DNA of 22,171 bases from contig DWVE01000046.1 of the NCBI GenBank assembly GCA_019120375.1, forward strand, positions 1-22,171. Reading direction: 5' to 3'. This DNA comes from Allofournierella_A excrementavium (lineage in GTDB: Bacteria; Bacillota; Clostridia; Oscillospirales; Ruminococcaceae). Position 1 is the first letter of the stretch. Each line of letters starts with the position of its first letter. The notes beneath the pieces are model-generated. The model did no database searches, had not been told where the DNA came from, and saw only the letters and a list, made by a program, of their open reading frames with translations. This document shows, one piece after another, positions 6,729 to 13,215 of the stretch. The position numbers were made by a program, and so were the translations under genes.

Positions 6729-7994
6729 TTACAGTTCCTTGCCGAAGGCCCGCTGCACCGCCAGCAGCACCCCGGCGCGGCTGGCCGCAAGGTTCAGCCC
6801 GCCCTGGAGATAAACGGTGTAGGGCGCGCGCATCGGCCCGTCGCAGGAGAGCTCGATGCTGCTGCCCAGGGTGAAGGCCCCGGCGGCCATGATGACCTGG
6901 TCGGTGTAGCCCGCCATGGCATAAGGCTCGGGGGCAACATAGCTGTCCACCGGGCTGCCCGCCTGCACCCCCTGGCAGAAGCCCACCAGCGCTTCGCCGG
7001 TGCCCGCCTCGAAGCTGGTGATGATGTCGTTGCGGGGCTCGGTGTAGCGGGGGATGGGGTTCTTGCCCAGCAGTTCCAAAAGGCAGCTGGAGTAGATGCT
7101 GGTCTTCACCGCCTCGGCGGTGACGCCGGGGGCATAGTAGAGGCCAAGGTACAAACTGCGCAGGGAATCCAGCGTGCAGCCCAGCTCCCGGCCGGTACCG
7201 GGGGCGGTGAGCCGGTGGCCGCATTGTTCCACCAGGTCCGCCCGGCCGGCGATGTAGCCGCCGGTGGGGGCGATGCCGCCGCCGGCGTTCTTGATGAGGC
7301 TGCCCACGATGAGGTCCGCCCCCACGCTCACCGGCTCGGCGGTCTGGGTGAAGGTGCCGTAGCAGTTGTCCACCAGAACGATGACGTCGGGGTTGGCGCT
7401 CTTGACGGCCTGCACCACCTTGCCGATGGTCTCCAGGTCAAAGGCGGCGCGGCTGGAATAGCCCCGGCTGCGCTGCACATGGCACACTTTTGCGTTCACG
7501 GCCTTCTTCGCGATGGCCTCATAGTCGGGCACGCCGCCCTCCAGCAGCGGCACCTCGTCGTATTTCACGCCGAACTCCGCCAGGGTGCCGCAGCCCTTGC
7601 CCGCGTCGCCGATGCCGATGACCCCTTCCAGGGTGTCGTAAGGGCGGCCGGTGGCGGCCAGCAGGGTGTCCCCCGCCCGCAGCACGCCGAAGAGGGCCAC
7701 CGCCAGGGCGTGGGTGCCGGAGAGGAAGTGGGGCCGGCAGAGGGCGTCCTCGGCCCCCACCACCTGGGCGAAGAGGGCGTCCAGCTTGTCCCGCCCGGCG
7801 TCGTCGTAGCCGTAGCCGGTGGTGCCCACCAGATGGGTGGCGGCCACCTTCTGGTCGGTGAAGGCCTTGAGCATCTTCACCTGGTTGTAGTCGCGGATGG
7901 CGTCCACCTTCTCAAAATAGGGGCGGCAAAGCTCCATGGCCTGCCTGTCCAGCTCCAGAAGGCGGGGGGAAAAGTCGAAAAATTCTTCCAGCAT
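6729..7994 (-). CDS. YnbB-like methionine gamma-lyase family PLP enzyme
   Basis: A 421-residue fold-type I PLP enzyme of the group called methionine gamma-lyase family or aluminium resistance protein (Met_gamma_lyase, PF06838). Landmarks are TTGYGYDDAGRDKL (58-71), RPHFLSGTHALA (87-98), ATGRPYDTLEGVIG (114-127), the PLP-contact VDNCYGTF (208-215) and SLIKNAGGGIAPTGGY, with K235 as the Schiff-base lysine. Length and motif order match the family. The true substrate is not established; carbon-sulfur lyase activity is an annotation by similarity. The gene starts 20 nt after the GNAT stop, so it is cotranscribed. AAAGGA lies about 14 nt before the ATG, a slightly long spacing. Confidence 0.9.
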   Translation of the reverse strand: MLEEFFDFSPRLLELDRQAMELCRPYFEKVDAIRDYNQVKMLKAFTDQKVAATHLVGTTGYGYDDAGRDKLDALFAQVVGAEDALCRPHFLSGTHALAVALFGVLRAGDTLLAATGRPYDTLEGVIGIGDAGKGCGTLAEFGVKYDEVPLLEGGVPDYEAIAKKAVNAKVCHVQRSRGYSSRAAFDLETIGKVVQAVKSANPDVIVLVDNCYGTFTQTAEPVSVGADLIVGSLIKNAGGGIAPTGGYIAGRADLVEQCGHRLTAPGTGRELGCTLDSLRSLYLGLYYAPGVTAEAVKTSIYSSCLLELLGKNPIPRYTEPRNDIITSFEAGTGEALVGFCQGVQAGSPVDSYVAPEPYAMAGYTDQVIMAAGAFTLGSSIELSCDGPMRAPYTVYLQGGLNLAASRAGVLLAVQRAFGKEL

Positions 7995-8014
7995 TTTCGT
8001 ATGTACAGTCCTTT

Positions 8015-8800
8015 TCAGTCGTTTTCGGGGGCGGCGTGGCCATAGGCCAGCCCCCGCTGTTCAAAGCCAAGTTTTTCATAAAAACCTTCCGCGCCGGGGC
8101 GGGCCACCAGGCAGACGGCCCTGCCCTGCCCGCAAAGCCGCCGGGCCAGGGCGCACACCAGCGCGCCGGCGCATCCTTTGCGCCGGAAGGCGGGCGCTGT
8201 TTCCACCGCGCTGAGCAGGGCGGCGTTTTCGGTGACGGCGTAGGCGCCGGCGGTGGCCGCCGTCACGCCGTTTTCTTCCAGCGTCCAGATCTGGGCCAGG
8301 CCCCGGTTGCGCATGGTGCATATTTCGGAGTAAAAGGTGTCGGTGCTGCGGCGGTCGTGGTGGGCGGTCATGCTCTCGCCGCCCCACAAAAACTCCGTCA
8401 CCCCCAGCAGGGAGGGCGCTTCGTTCAGCCAAAAGCCCTCCGGCAGGGGCCGTGCCTTTGGACCGCCCGCCGGGGCGTGAAAGACGCGGAAGACCGCATC
8501 CTGCCGCCAGCCGGGCAGCGGGTCGGGCCGGGCGGTCTTGAGCCTCTGCGCCCCCAGGACCTTAAGCAGCAGGGCCGCTTCCTCGCCATCGGCGCTGCCG
8601 CAAAGCAGAGCGGAGGCCCCCCGCACCGCCAGGGCAAAGGGTTCTTCCCCTTCCCCGCCGGTGTAGAACTTCCAGCCGCTGCCGGGCAGCCCGGAAAAGG
8701 CGGCAAAGCGCACCGCCGTCTCCACCGCCACCGGGTCCTGTGCGTCCGCCAGCGCCGCCGCAAAGCGGGCGGCGTCGGCGGGGCTTTCCACCAGCCGCAT
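8015..8800 (-). CDS. GNAT family N-acetyltransferase
   Basis: A 261-residue protein with a C-terminal GNAT fold. Acetyl-CoA binding motif A is seen as VETAPAFRRKGCAGALVCAL, the R/QxxGxA loop, and the fold closes with the typical GFYEKLGFEQRG. The N-terminal 120 residues are variable and resemble the extra domain of other Clostridia two-part GNATs. The ATG at 8800 shares its A with the TGA stop of murD (TGATG), which indicates translational coupling; a GTG at 8803 is an alternative start. The substrate is unknown. Its position in a murD operon makes a wall-precursor or amino-acid substrate conceivable but unproven. Confidence 0.88.
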   Translation of the reverse strand: MRLVESPADAARFAAALADAQDPVAVETAVRFAAFSGLPGSGWKFYTGGEGEEPFALAVRGASALLCGSADGEEAALLLKVLGAQRLKTARPDPLPGWRQDAVFRVFHAPAGGPKARPLPEGFWLNEAPSLLGVTEFLWGGESMTAHHDRRSTDTFYSEICTMRNRGLAQIWTLEENGVTAATAGAYAVTENAALLSAVETAPAFRRKGCAGALVCALARRLCGQGRAVCLVARPGAEGFYEKLGFEQRGLAYGHAAPEND

Positions 8801-10191
8801 CACAGGGCGTTCACCAGTTCCTTGAAGTGGCGGCCCCGCACCTCAAAGTTGGGGTAGAGATCGAAGCTGGCGGAGGCGGGCGAAAGGCTCACGATGTCGC
8901 CGGGTTTGGCGGCGGCGCGGGCTTCGTCCACCGCCTCCTTCATATCCTTGGCGTGAAGGATGACAAGGCCACTCTCGGCAAAGCCGGGGCATTCCCGCAC
9001 GGCCTTTTCGATTTTGGGGCCCGTGGCCCCCATCAGCACCAGAACCTTCACGTGCTCCAGAATCTCCGGGGCCAGGGGCTCGTAGGGGATGTTCTTGTCG
9101 TAGCCGCCGGCGATGATGATGATCTTCTGGTCAAAGCTGCGCAGGCCGGCGATGGTGCGGGTGGGGCTGGAGGCGATGGAGTCGTTGTACCACTGCACGC
9201 CGTCCAGCAGGCGCACCGGCTCGATGCGGTGCTCCACACCGGTGAAGGTGCGGGCAGTCTCGGCCATGGCGCTCACCGGCACCCGGCCCCACACCGCGGC
9301 GATGGCCGCCAGCAGGTTCTCGATGTTGTGCAGGCCCCGCAGCTTCACCTCGTCCTTCGAGACCACCGGGGTGACCGTGCCGTTCTCGGCCATGCAGAGC
9401 ATGCCGTCCGCGCGCAGGAACGCGCCGTTGTCGGTCTCGTGCAGGCGGGTGAACCAGCACTGGCTGCCCTTGCAGTCGGCGGCCATGGCGCGGGTGATGT
9501 CGTTCTCATAGCCCAGCACCGCCTTGTCCGCCGGGGTCTGCCACAGCAGGATGTTGCGCTTTGCGTCCACATACTCCTGCATGTCCTTGTGGTGGTCCAG
9601 GTGGTTCGGGGTCACGTTGGTGACCACCGCCACCCGGGGGCTTTTGCGCATGCTGATGAGCTGGAAGCTGGAAAGCTCCACCACCGCTTCGTCGCCGGGG
9701 TCGATCTCGGCCAGGATGGGCAGCAGCGCCCGCCCGATGTTGCCGCCCAGATGCACCTTTTTGCCCGCCGCGGTGAGCATGGCCGCGATGAGGCTGGTGG
9801 TGGTGGTCTTGCCGTCCGAGCCGGTGACGGCGGTGATGTGGCAGGGGCAATAGTCGAAGAACAGTTCCATCTCGCTGGTCACGATGCTGCCCGCCGCCTT
9901 TGCCGCCTGCAAGGCCGGGGTATAGTATTCAAAGCCCGGGGTGCGCAGGATGACCTGCTGGCCCGCGAGGCCGTCCAGATAATGTTCGCCCAGAGACAGG
10001 CGCACGCCCAGCTGTTTGAGCGTTTCGGCGTAGTCGCCGAAGTCCTCCAGCTGCTTTTTATCGCACAGGGTCACCTCGGCGCCCATGGCGCAGAACTGCC
10101 CGATGAGGGTCTTGTGGCTGACCCCCGCGCCGATGAACGCAACCTTCTTGCCCCGCAAAAACGCGGCCAGAGCCTCGCTGTCTTTCTGCAT
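8800..10191 (-). CDS. murD: UDP-N-acetylmuramoyl-L-alanine--D-glutamate ligase
   Basis: A 463-residue Mur ligase that adds D-glutamate to UDP-MurNAc-L-Ala in the cytoplasm. An N-terminal Rossmann-like region (KKVAFIGAGVSHKTLI) leads to the ATP loop TGSDGKTTTT (123-132), then ELSSFQL (172-178), NVTPNHLDHHKDMQEYVDAKRNI (192-214) with the ligase lysine region, and NDSIASSPTRTIAGL in the C-terminal half, which is diagnostic of MurD. ATG at 10191 is the probable start, behind GAAGGAAAGG at about 12 nt; a TTG at 10218 has no such site. It heads an operon with a GNAT, a PLP lyase and a YcxB-like protein. No other dcw genes (mraY, ftsW, murG) lie near it, which is unusual since murD is often in that cluster. 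Confidence 0.95.
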   Translation of the reverse strand: MQKDSEALAAFLRGKKVAFIGAGVSHKTLIGQFCAMGAEVTLCDKKQLEDFGDYAETLKQLGVRLSLGEHYLDGLAGQQVILRTPGFEYYTPALQAAKAAGSIVTSEMELFFDYCPCHITAVTGSDGKTTTTSLIAAMLTAAGKKVHLGGNIGRALLPILAEIDPGDEAVVELSSFQLISMRKSPRVAVVTNVTPNHLDHHKDMQEYVDAKRNILLWQTPADKAVLGYENDITRAMAADCKGSQCWFTRLHETDNGAFLRADGMLCMAENGTVTPVVSKDEVKLRGLHNIENLLAAIAAVWGRVPVSAMAETARTFTGVEHRIEPVRLLDGVQWYNDSIASSPTRTIAGLRSFDQKIIIIAGGYDKNIPYEPLAPEILEHVKVLVLMGATGPKIEKAVRECPGFAESGLVILHAKDMKEAVDEARAAAKPGDIVSLSPASASFDLYPNFEVRGRHFKELVNAL

Positions 10192-10265
10192 CTTCGCAAC
10201 ACAGCCTTTCCTTCTCAAAAAGTGCCGCCGGGCAGCAAAAACGCCCGGAAACGGTTATTTTATTT

Positions 10266-10294
10266 ATTATAGTCACTTTTGGCCGCAGGCGCAA
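10266..10294 (-). promoter_or_regulatory. Promoter for the murD operon
   Basis: Minus-strand TTGCGC (10294-10289), 17 bp, TATAAT (10271-10266), about 75 nt upstream of the murD ATG. The -10 is consensus; the -35 matches only in TTG. Confidence 0.5.
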
Positions 10295-10316
10295 CCAAAG
10301 CGGCCCGCCGCGGGGC

Positions 10317-10344
10317 AAAAAAGGGGGCCGCGAAGCCCCTTTTT
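10317..10344. terminator. Terminator-like A/T-flanked hairpin in a divergent intergenic region
   Basis: GGGGC (10324-10328) and GCCCC (10335-10339) form a stem extended by A-tract/T-tract pairing, with a 6-nt loop. It would terminate transcription in either direction, yet it lies between two divergent genes with no gene reading into it. It may insulate the two promoters or end a short unannotated transcript. Confidence 0.5.
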
Positions 10345-10395
10345 CAGCGGTTTTCGGCCCACCGGCGAAAAAAGAGTGAAAATTCGCGGCCCGGT

Positions 10396-10424
10396 TTGAA
10401 TTTTCCGCAATTTTTTGATAGGAT
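10396..10424 (+). promoter_or_regulatory. Candidate promoter for the OppA-like lipoprotein
   Basis: TTGAAT (10396-10401), 17 bp, TAGGAT (10419-10424). The predicted transcript starts near 10431, ahead of both the GTG at 10446 and the ACG at 10506. A TACAAT at 10475-10480 could be an alternative -10 but has no good -35. Confidence 0.45.
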
Positions 10425-10445
10425 TAAAACGTATATCCTCGGGCG

Positions 10446-12089
10446 GTGAAAACATATCCATGTTCTGATCGTCTTACAATAAAAAGAAGAAAGGGGGCGC
10501 GCCCCACGAAAAAGCTCAAACTGCTTTTGCTGGCCGGCCTTGCCGCGCTTTGCCTCACCGGCTGCGGCAGCCAGATCGAGTTCACCTGGGCCATGGAGCG
10601 GGTGCCGGGCAACCTTGACCCTCAGCTTGCGTGGGAGAGCCCCGAGCTGATCGCGGTGACCAACCTTTACAGTGGTCTGTTCCGCCTGGACGACGCGGGC
10701 GAGCCGGTGCCCGACTGCGCCGAGAGCTACACCGTGAGCGAGGACGGCCTCACCTACACCTTCACCCTGAAAGAGGGGCTGGGCTACACCCAGAACCGGG
10801 GCGACGAATCGGAGTATGAGCTGACGGCGGCGGACTTTGTGTTCGGCCTGCGGCGGGTGTTCCGCTCCGAGACCGACAGCCCCTACACCAGCACCTACGC
10901 CGCCATCAAAAACAGCGCCGAAGTGCTGGCGGGCACCATGGACGAGACGGCCCTGGGCGTGAGCGCGCCGGACGAGCGCACGGTGGTCATCCAGCTGGAC
11001 CAGCCGGACCCCCAGCTGCTCTACAAGCTGGCGCTGCCGGGGGCGATGCCCTGCAACGAGGAATTTTTTGAGAGCACCGAGGGCTCCTACGGGCTGACCC
11101 GCGCCGCCACCATGGGCAACGGCAGCTTTTACGTTTACAACTGGAACGACAACGGCCTGTTTTTGCGCCGCCCCGCAAACGGGGACGCGGTGACCGCCCT
11201 GCGGCTGGTCATCAACGCCACCGGCGAGGCCGAAGCGGGCAGCGGCAGCTCCTCCACTGCCGGCGAGCCCCTGTGGGGCGAGGCGCTGGTGAAGGAGGGC
11301 GGCGCCACCGCGGCCCTGAGCGAGACCTTGAGTGCCGACGGGCTGGACTCCATCCCCTACACCGCCACCGCCTGGGTGCTGCTGTTCAACTGCGGCGACG
11401 AGACCCTGGCCCAGCCCCTCATCCGCGAGGCGCTGGCGACCAGCGCCCGGGGCGCGGCGGTGGAGCTGCCGGAGGGCTTTGAGACCGCCGACGGGCTCAT
11501 TCCCCCCGCCGTGACCGTGCAGGGCGAGAACTACCGGGAGGCGGCGGGCAGCATGCAGCCTGTCTTCGGCAGCGCCGTAGACCTGTGCCGCGAGGGGCTT
11601 GCCGCCCTGAGCCTCTCCCGCTTTGAGAGCATCACCCTGCTGGTGCCGGAGGGCAGCGACTACCTGCAGCTGGCCCAGTCCGTCAACCAGCAGTGGCAGA
11701 AGGACCTGGGCGCCTTCTCCGCCTACTTCCCGGTGGAGCAGGCCTCGCTGGAGGAAGTGAACGCCCGGGTGGCCTCGGGGGATTACCAGATCGCCCTGCT
11801 GCCCCTCTCCCTTTCCAGCGATTCCGCCGCCGAGCTGCTGCGCCAGACCGCCAGCCTTGCCGATTGGAGCGACAGCGGCTGGCAGCGCCAGCTGGACGCG
11901 CTGTTCAACGACGGCACCCACACCGCCGATGACGTGGCCGCGCTGGAGCGCACTCTTTTGGAGAGCGCCTGCGTCACGCCCCTGTGGTTCCAGACCAAGG
12001 CCCTGCTGGTGCAGCCGGGGGTCCAGGGGCTGGTGTTCCGGCCCTTCGGCCCGGTGCTGGACCTGACAAACGCCACCATCGCCCAGTGA
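10446..12089 (+). CDS. OppA-like peptide ABC transporter substrate-binding lipoprotein (start codon uncertain)
   Basis: A 547-residue protein if begun at GTG 10446. The lipobox LTGC puts the lipidated cysteine at residue 40, followed by a Cluster C solute-binding fold (SBP_bac_5): ERVPGNLDPQ, LYSGLFRLD, CAESYTVSEDGLTYTFTLKEG, TAADFVFGLRRVF and later TMGNGSFYVYNWNDNG. Such proteins capture peptides, or nickel in NikA-like members, at the outer membrane face for an ABC importer; no permease or ATPase genes are here. The first 20 residues look unlike a signal peptide, and the GTG has no ribosome site. A strong AAAGGGGG lies 8 nt before ACG 10506, and the following KKLKLLLLAGLAALCLTGC would be a textbook lipoprotein leader if ACG stood for Met. 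The start is probably at 10506 with a mutated or non-canonical codon. Confidence 0.85.
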   Translation: MKTYPCSDRLTIKRRKGARPTKKLKLLLLAGLAALCLTGCGSQIEFTWAMERVPGNLDPQLAWESPELIAVTNLYSGLFRLDDAGEPVPDCAESYTVSEDGLTYTFTLKEGLGYTQNRGDESEYELTAADFVFGLRRVFRSETDSPYTSTYAAIKNSAEVLAGTMDETALGVSAPDERTVVIQLDQPDPQLLYKLALPGAMPCNEEFFESTEGSYGLTRAATMGNGSFYVYNWNDNGLFLRRPANGDAVTALRLVINATGEAEAGSGSSSTAGEPLWGEALVKEGGATAALSETLSADGLDSIPYTATAWVLLFNCGDETLAQPLIREALATSARGAAVELPEGFETADGLIPPAVTVQGENYREAAGSMQPVFGSAVDLCREGLAALSLSRFESITLLVPEGSDYLQLAQSVNQQWQKDLGAFSAYFPVEQASLEEVNARVASGDYQIALLPLSLSSDSAAELLRQTASLADWSDSGWQRQLDALFNDGTHTADDVAALERTLLESACVTPLWFQTKALLVQPGVQGLVFRPFGPVLDLTNATIAQ

Positions 12090-12108
12090 CCAAAGGAGGC
12101 AAACCGCC

Positions 12109-12369
12109 ATGGACTGCAAACATTCCGCCGACGTGAACCGCCGTCTGGCCCGCATCAGCGGCCAGGTGAACGGCATCCGGGAGATGGTGAACGAAGGCCG
12201 CCCCTGCGACGAGCTGCTCATCCAGCTTTCCAGCGTGAGCAGCGCCGTGACCCAGGTGGCAAAGCTCATCCTCACCGAGCATCTGACCCACTGCGTCTTG
12301 TCCGACTGCGACGAGGACACCCTGGCCCGGCTGGAGGAGGCCATCGACCAGTTCGCAAAGCTGAAATAA
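12109..12369 (+). CDS. CsoR/RcnR family metal-sensing repressor
   Basis: An 86-residue all-helical repressor (DUF156 / metal-sensitive transcriptional repressor). RRLARISGQVNGIREMV begins the domain. Metal ligands follow the CsoR pattern: C33, H58 and C62, with spacings of 25 and 4 that equal C36/H61/C65 of the Mycobacterium tuberculosis Cu(I) sensor. This argues for a copper-type sensor over FrmR or the sulfur sensor CstR. It starts 19 nt after the lipoprotein gene behind AAAGGAGG, so the two are cotranscribed. No copper ATPase, chaperone or obvious CsoR operator is in the window, so its target is elsewhere or is its own operon. Confidence 0.9.
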   Translation: MDCKHSADVNRRLARISGQVNGIREMVNEGRPCDELLIQLSSVSSAVTQVAKLILTEHLTHCVLSDCDEDTLARLEEAIDQFAKLK

Positions 12370-12377
12370 AAACAAAA

Positions 12378-12420
12378 ATGGCCCCACAGGGGGCCATATA
12401 CCAGCAGCGCCTGAAGGCGC
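12378..12420 (+). other. Two tandem hairpins downstream of the CsoR gene
   Basis: ATGGCCCC/GGGGCCAT (12378-12397) and GCGCC-TGAA-GGCGC (12407-12420) lie between the CsoR stop and the terminator. They may protect the 3' end of the mRNA or belong to a processed 3' fragment. Confidence 0.45.
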
Positions 12421-12426
12421 GCAATG

Positions 12427-12460
12427 AGTGACGCCAACCGCACTTGGCGTCACTTTTTGT
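12427..12460 (+). terminator. Intrinsic terminator of the lipoprotein-CsoR operon
   Basis: AGTGACGCCA and TGGCGTCACT form a 10-bp perfect stem with an 8-nt loop, followed by TTTTTGTTTT. Confidence 0.88.
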
Positions 12461-12563
12461 TTTGCTGTGTTGCCGGCAGCTGCTTTTGGCGGACCGACGC
12501 CATCAAGCTCTGCATTTTTGAAAGGGCCTTCCGATTCTTTGACGCTTGGCGGCTCACGCTATG

Positions 12564-12995
12564 TTACTCTTGTATGTTATTCCGCAGATCTGCCATGCGC
12601 AGGTAACCGTTCTCGTCTTCTACGTTCGCAGCAAGTATCTCCATCACTTCAATGATCTCTGCAATGTGTTTTTGGCTCTTTTCCGGCGAGAGGACCAGGC
12701 ATCCATAAACTTCGTTGCAAAACGCATAATTGGAAGATTTATTTGTCCCCTCTGTCAGCAAATGATATGCTTGTTCAAAAGACCTGAATGCAGCGACGCC
12801 ATACCAATAACTGCTTGCTTCTCCATCCGCCTGATATTCAACGAATTGTGAACAGGCATCAGCGGCGCTCGCCTGGGCCAGCTGTCGTATATCGTCTTTG
12901 CTGTTTTCCGCTCTCTGCCACAAAACAGCAAACAACAGTGAGGAGATGGCGAGGCAAACAATCAAAACAGCGACTAATTTCTTTTTCATCCCCAT
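12564..12995 (-). CDS. Small membrane-anchored protein of unknown function
   Basis: A 143-residue protein that I do not recognise. A basic start (MGMKKK) and a single hydrophobic helix at about residues 6-25 are followed by a soluble, mostly helical domain carrying four cysteines and ending in charged helices (EKSQKHIAEIIEVMEILAANVEDENGYLRMADL). Anchoring with the domain outside the membrane is likely. Base composition is visibly more AT-rich than the neighbours and codon use differs, which suggests a different history, perhaps recent transfer. GGAG lies about 7 nt before ATG 12995; a TTG at 13007 and an ATG at 12989 are alternatives. It has its own extended -10 promoter and sits alone between the CsoR terminator and the gltX terminator. 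Confidence 0.7.
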   Translation of the reverse strand: MGMKKKLVAVLIVCLAISSLLFAVLWQRAENSKDDIRQLAQASAADACSQFVEYQADGEASSYWYGVAAFRSFEQAYHLLTEGTNKSSNYAFCNEVYGCLVLSPEKSQKHIAEIIEVMEILAANVEDENGYLRMADLRNNIQE

Positions 12996-13056
12996 ACGTT
13001 TCTCCAAAACGTTCTATGCTTACCTTTTCGTTTTCATCGGCAAATGGACTATTGGC

Positions 13057-13080
13057 ATTATATCATACGCATACCGTATG
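13057..13080 (-). promoter_or_regulatory. Promoter with embedded palindrome for the small membrane protein
   Basis: Minus-strand TGATATAAT is an extended -10 (TATAAT at 13062-13057). Just upstream lies the palindrome CATAC-G-GTATG, followed by a further half CGTATG. This places a likely operator in the -10/-35 spacer. No convincing -35 is present, as expected for an extended -10 or an activator-dependent promoter. Confidence 0.5.
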
Positions 13081-13170
13081 AATCCACCCTTTACCGCCCC
13101 CGGTCAGCGGATATTTGCCGCAAGGCCTTGTGGGCTTCATAGCGTCATTCCCGCTCCGTTCCCTTGCAAC

Positions 13171-13208
13171 AAAAAGAGCCGCTCCCTGTGAGGGGAACGG
13201 CTCTTTTA
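13171..13208 (-). terminator. Intrinsic terminator after gltX
   Basis: AAAAGAGCCG (13172-13181) pairs with CGGCTCTTTT (13198-13207), with further pairing inside (CTCCC/GGGGA). The minus-strand product ends in TTTTTG. It begins 8 nt past the gltX stop and can work in both directions. Confidence 0.82.
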
Positions 13209-13215
13209 TTGCTTA

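Noticed and set aside
5502..8045. An 847-codon open frame on the plus strand, opposite the YcxB-like and lyase genes
   Set aside because: It is rich in His, Gln, Gly and Arg, has no domain, and mirrors two convincing genes on the other strand. High GC at third positions keeps the antisense frame free of stops. Similar long shadows at 14981-17008 (minus), 10344-12443 (minus), 8740-10272 (plus) and 1206-2477 (plus) were rejected for the same reason.
12109..12369. A copper-resistance operon
   Set aside because: Only the sensor-like gene is present; no CopA ATPase, CopZ chaperone or clear operator is found in the window.
12464..12563. Small plus-strand reading frames between the CsoR terminator and the orphan gene
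   Set aside because: They start inside the terminator stem, lack ribosome binding sites and show no protein-like pattern; the stretch is the 3' flank of the minus-strand gene.
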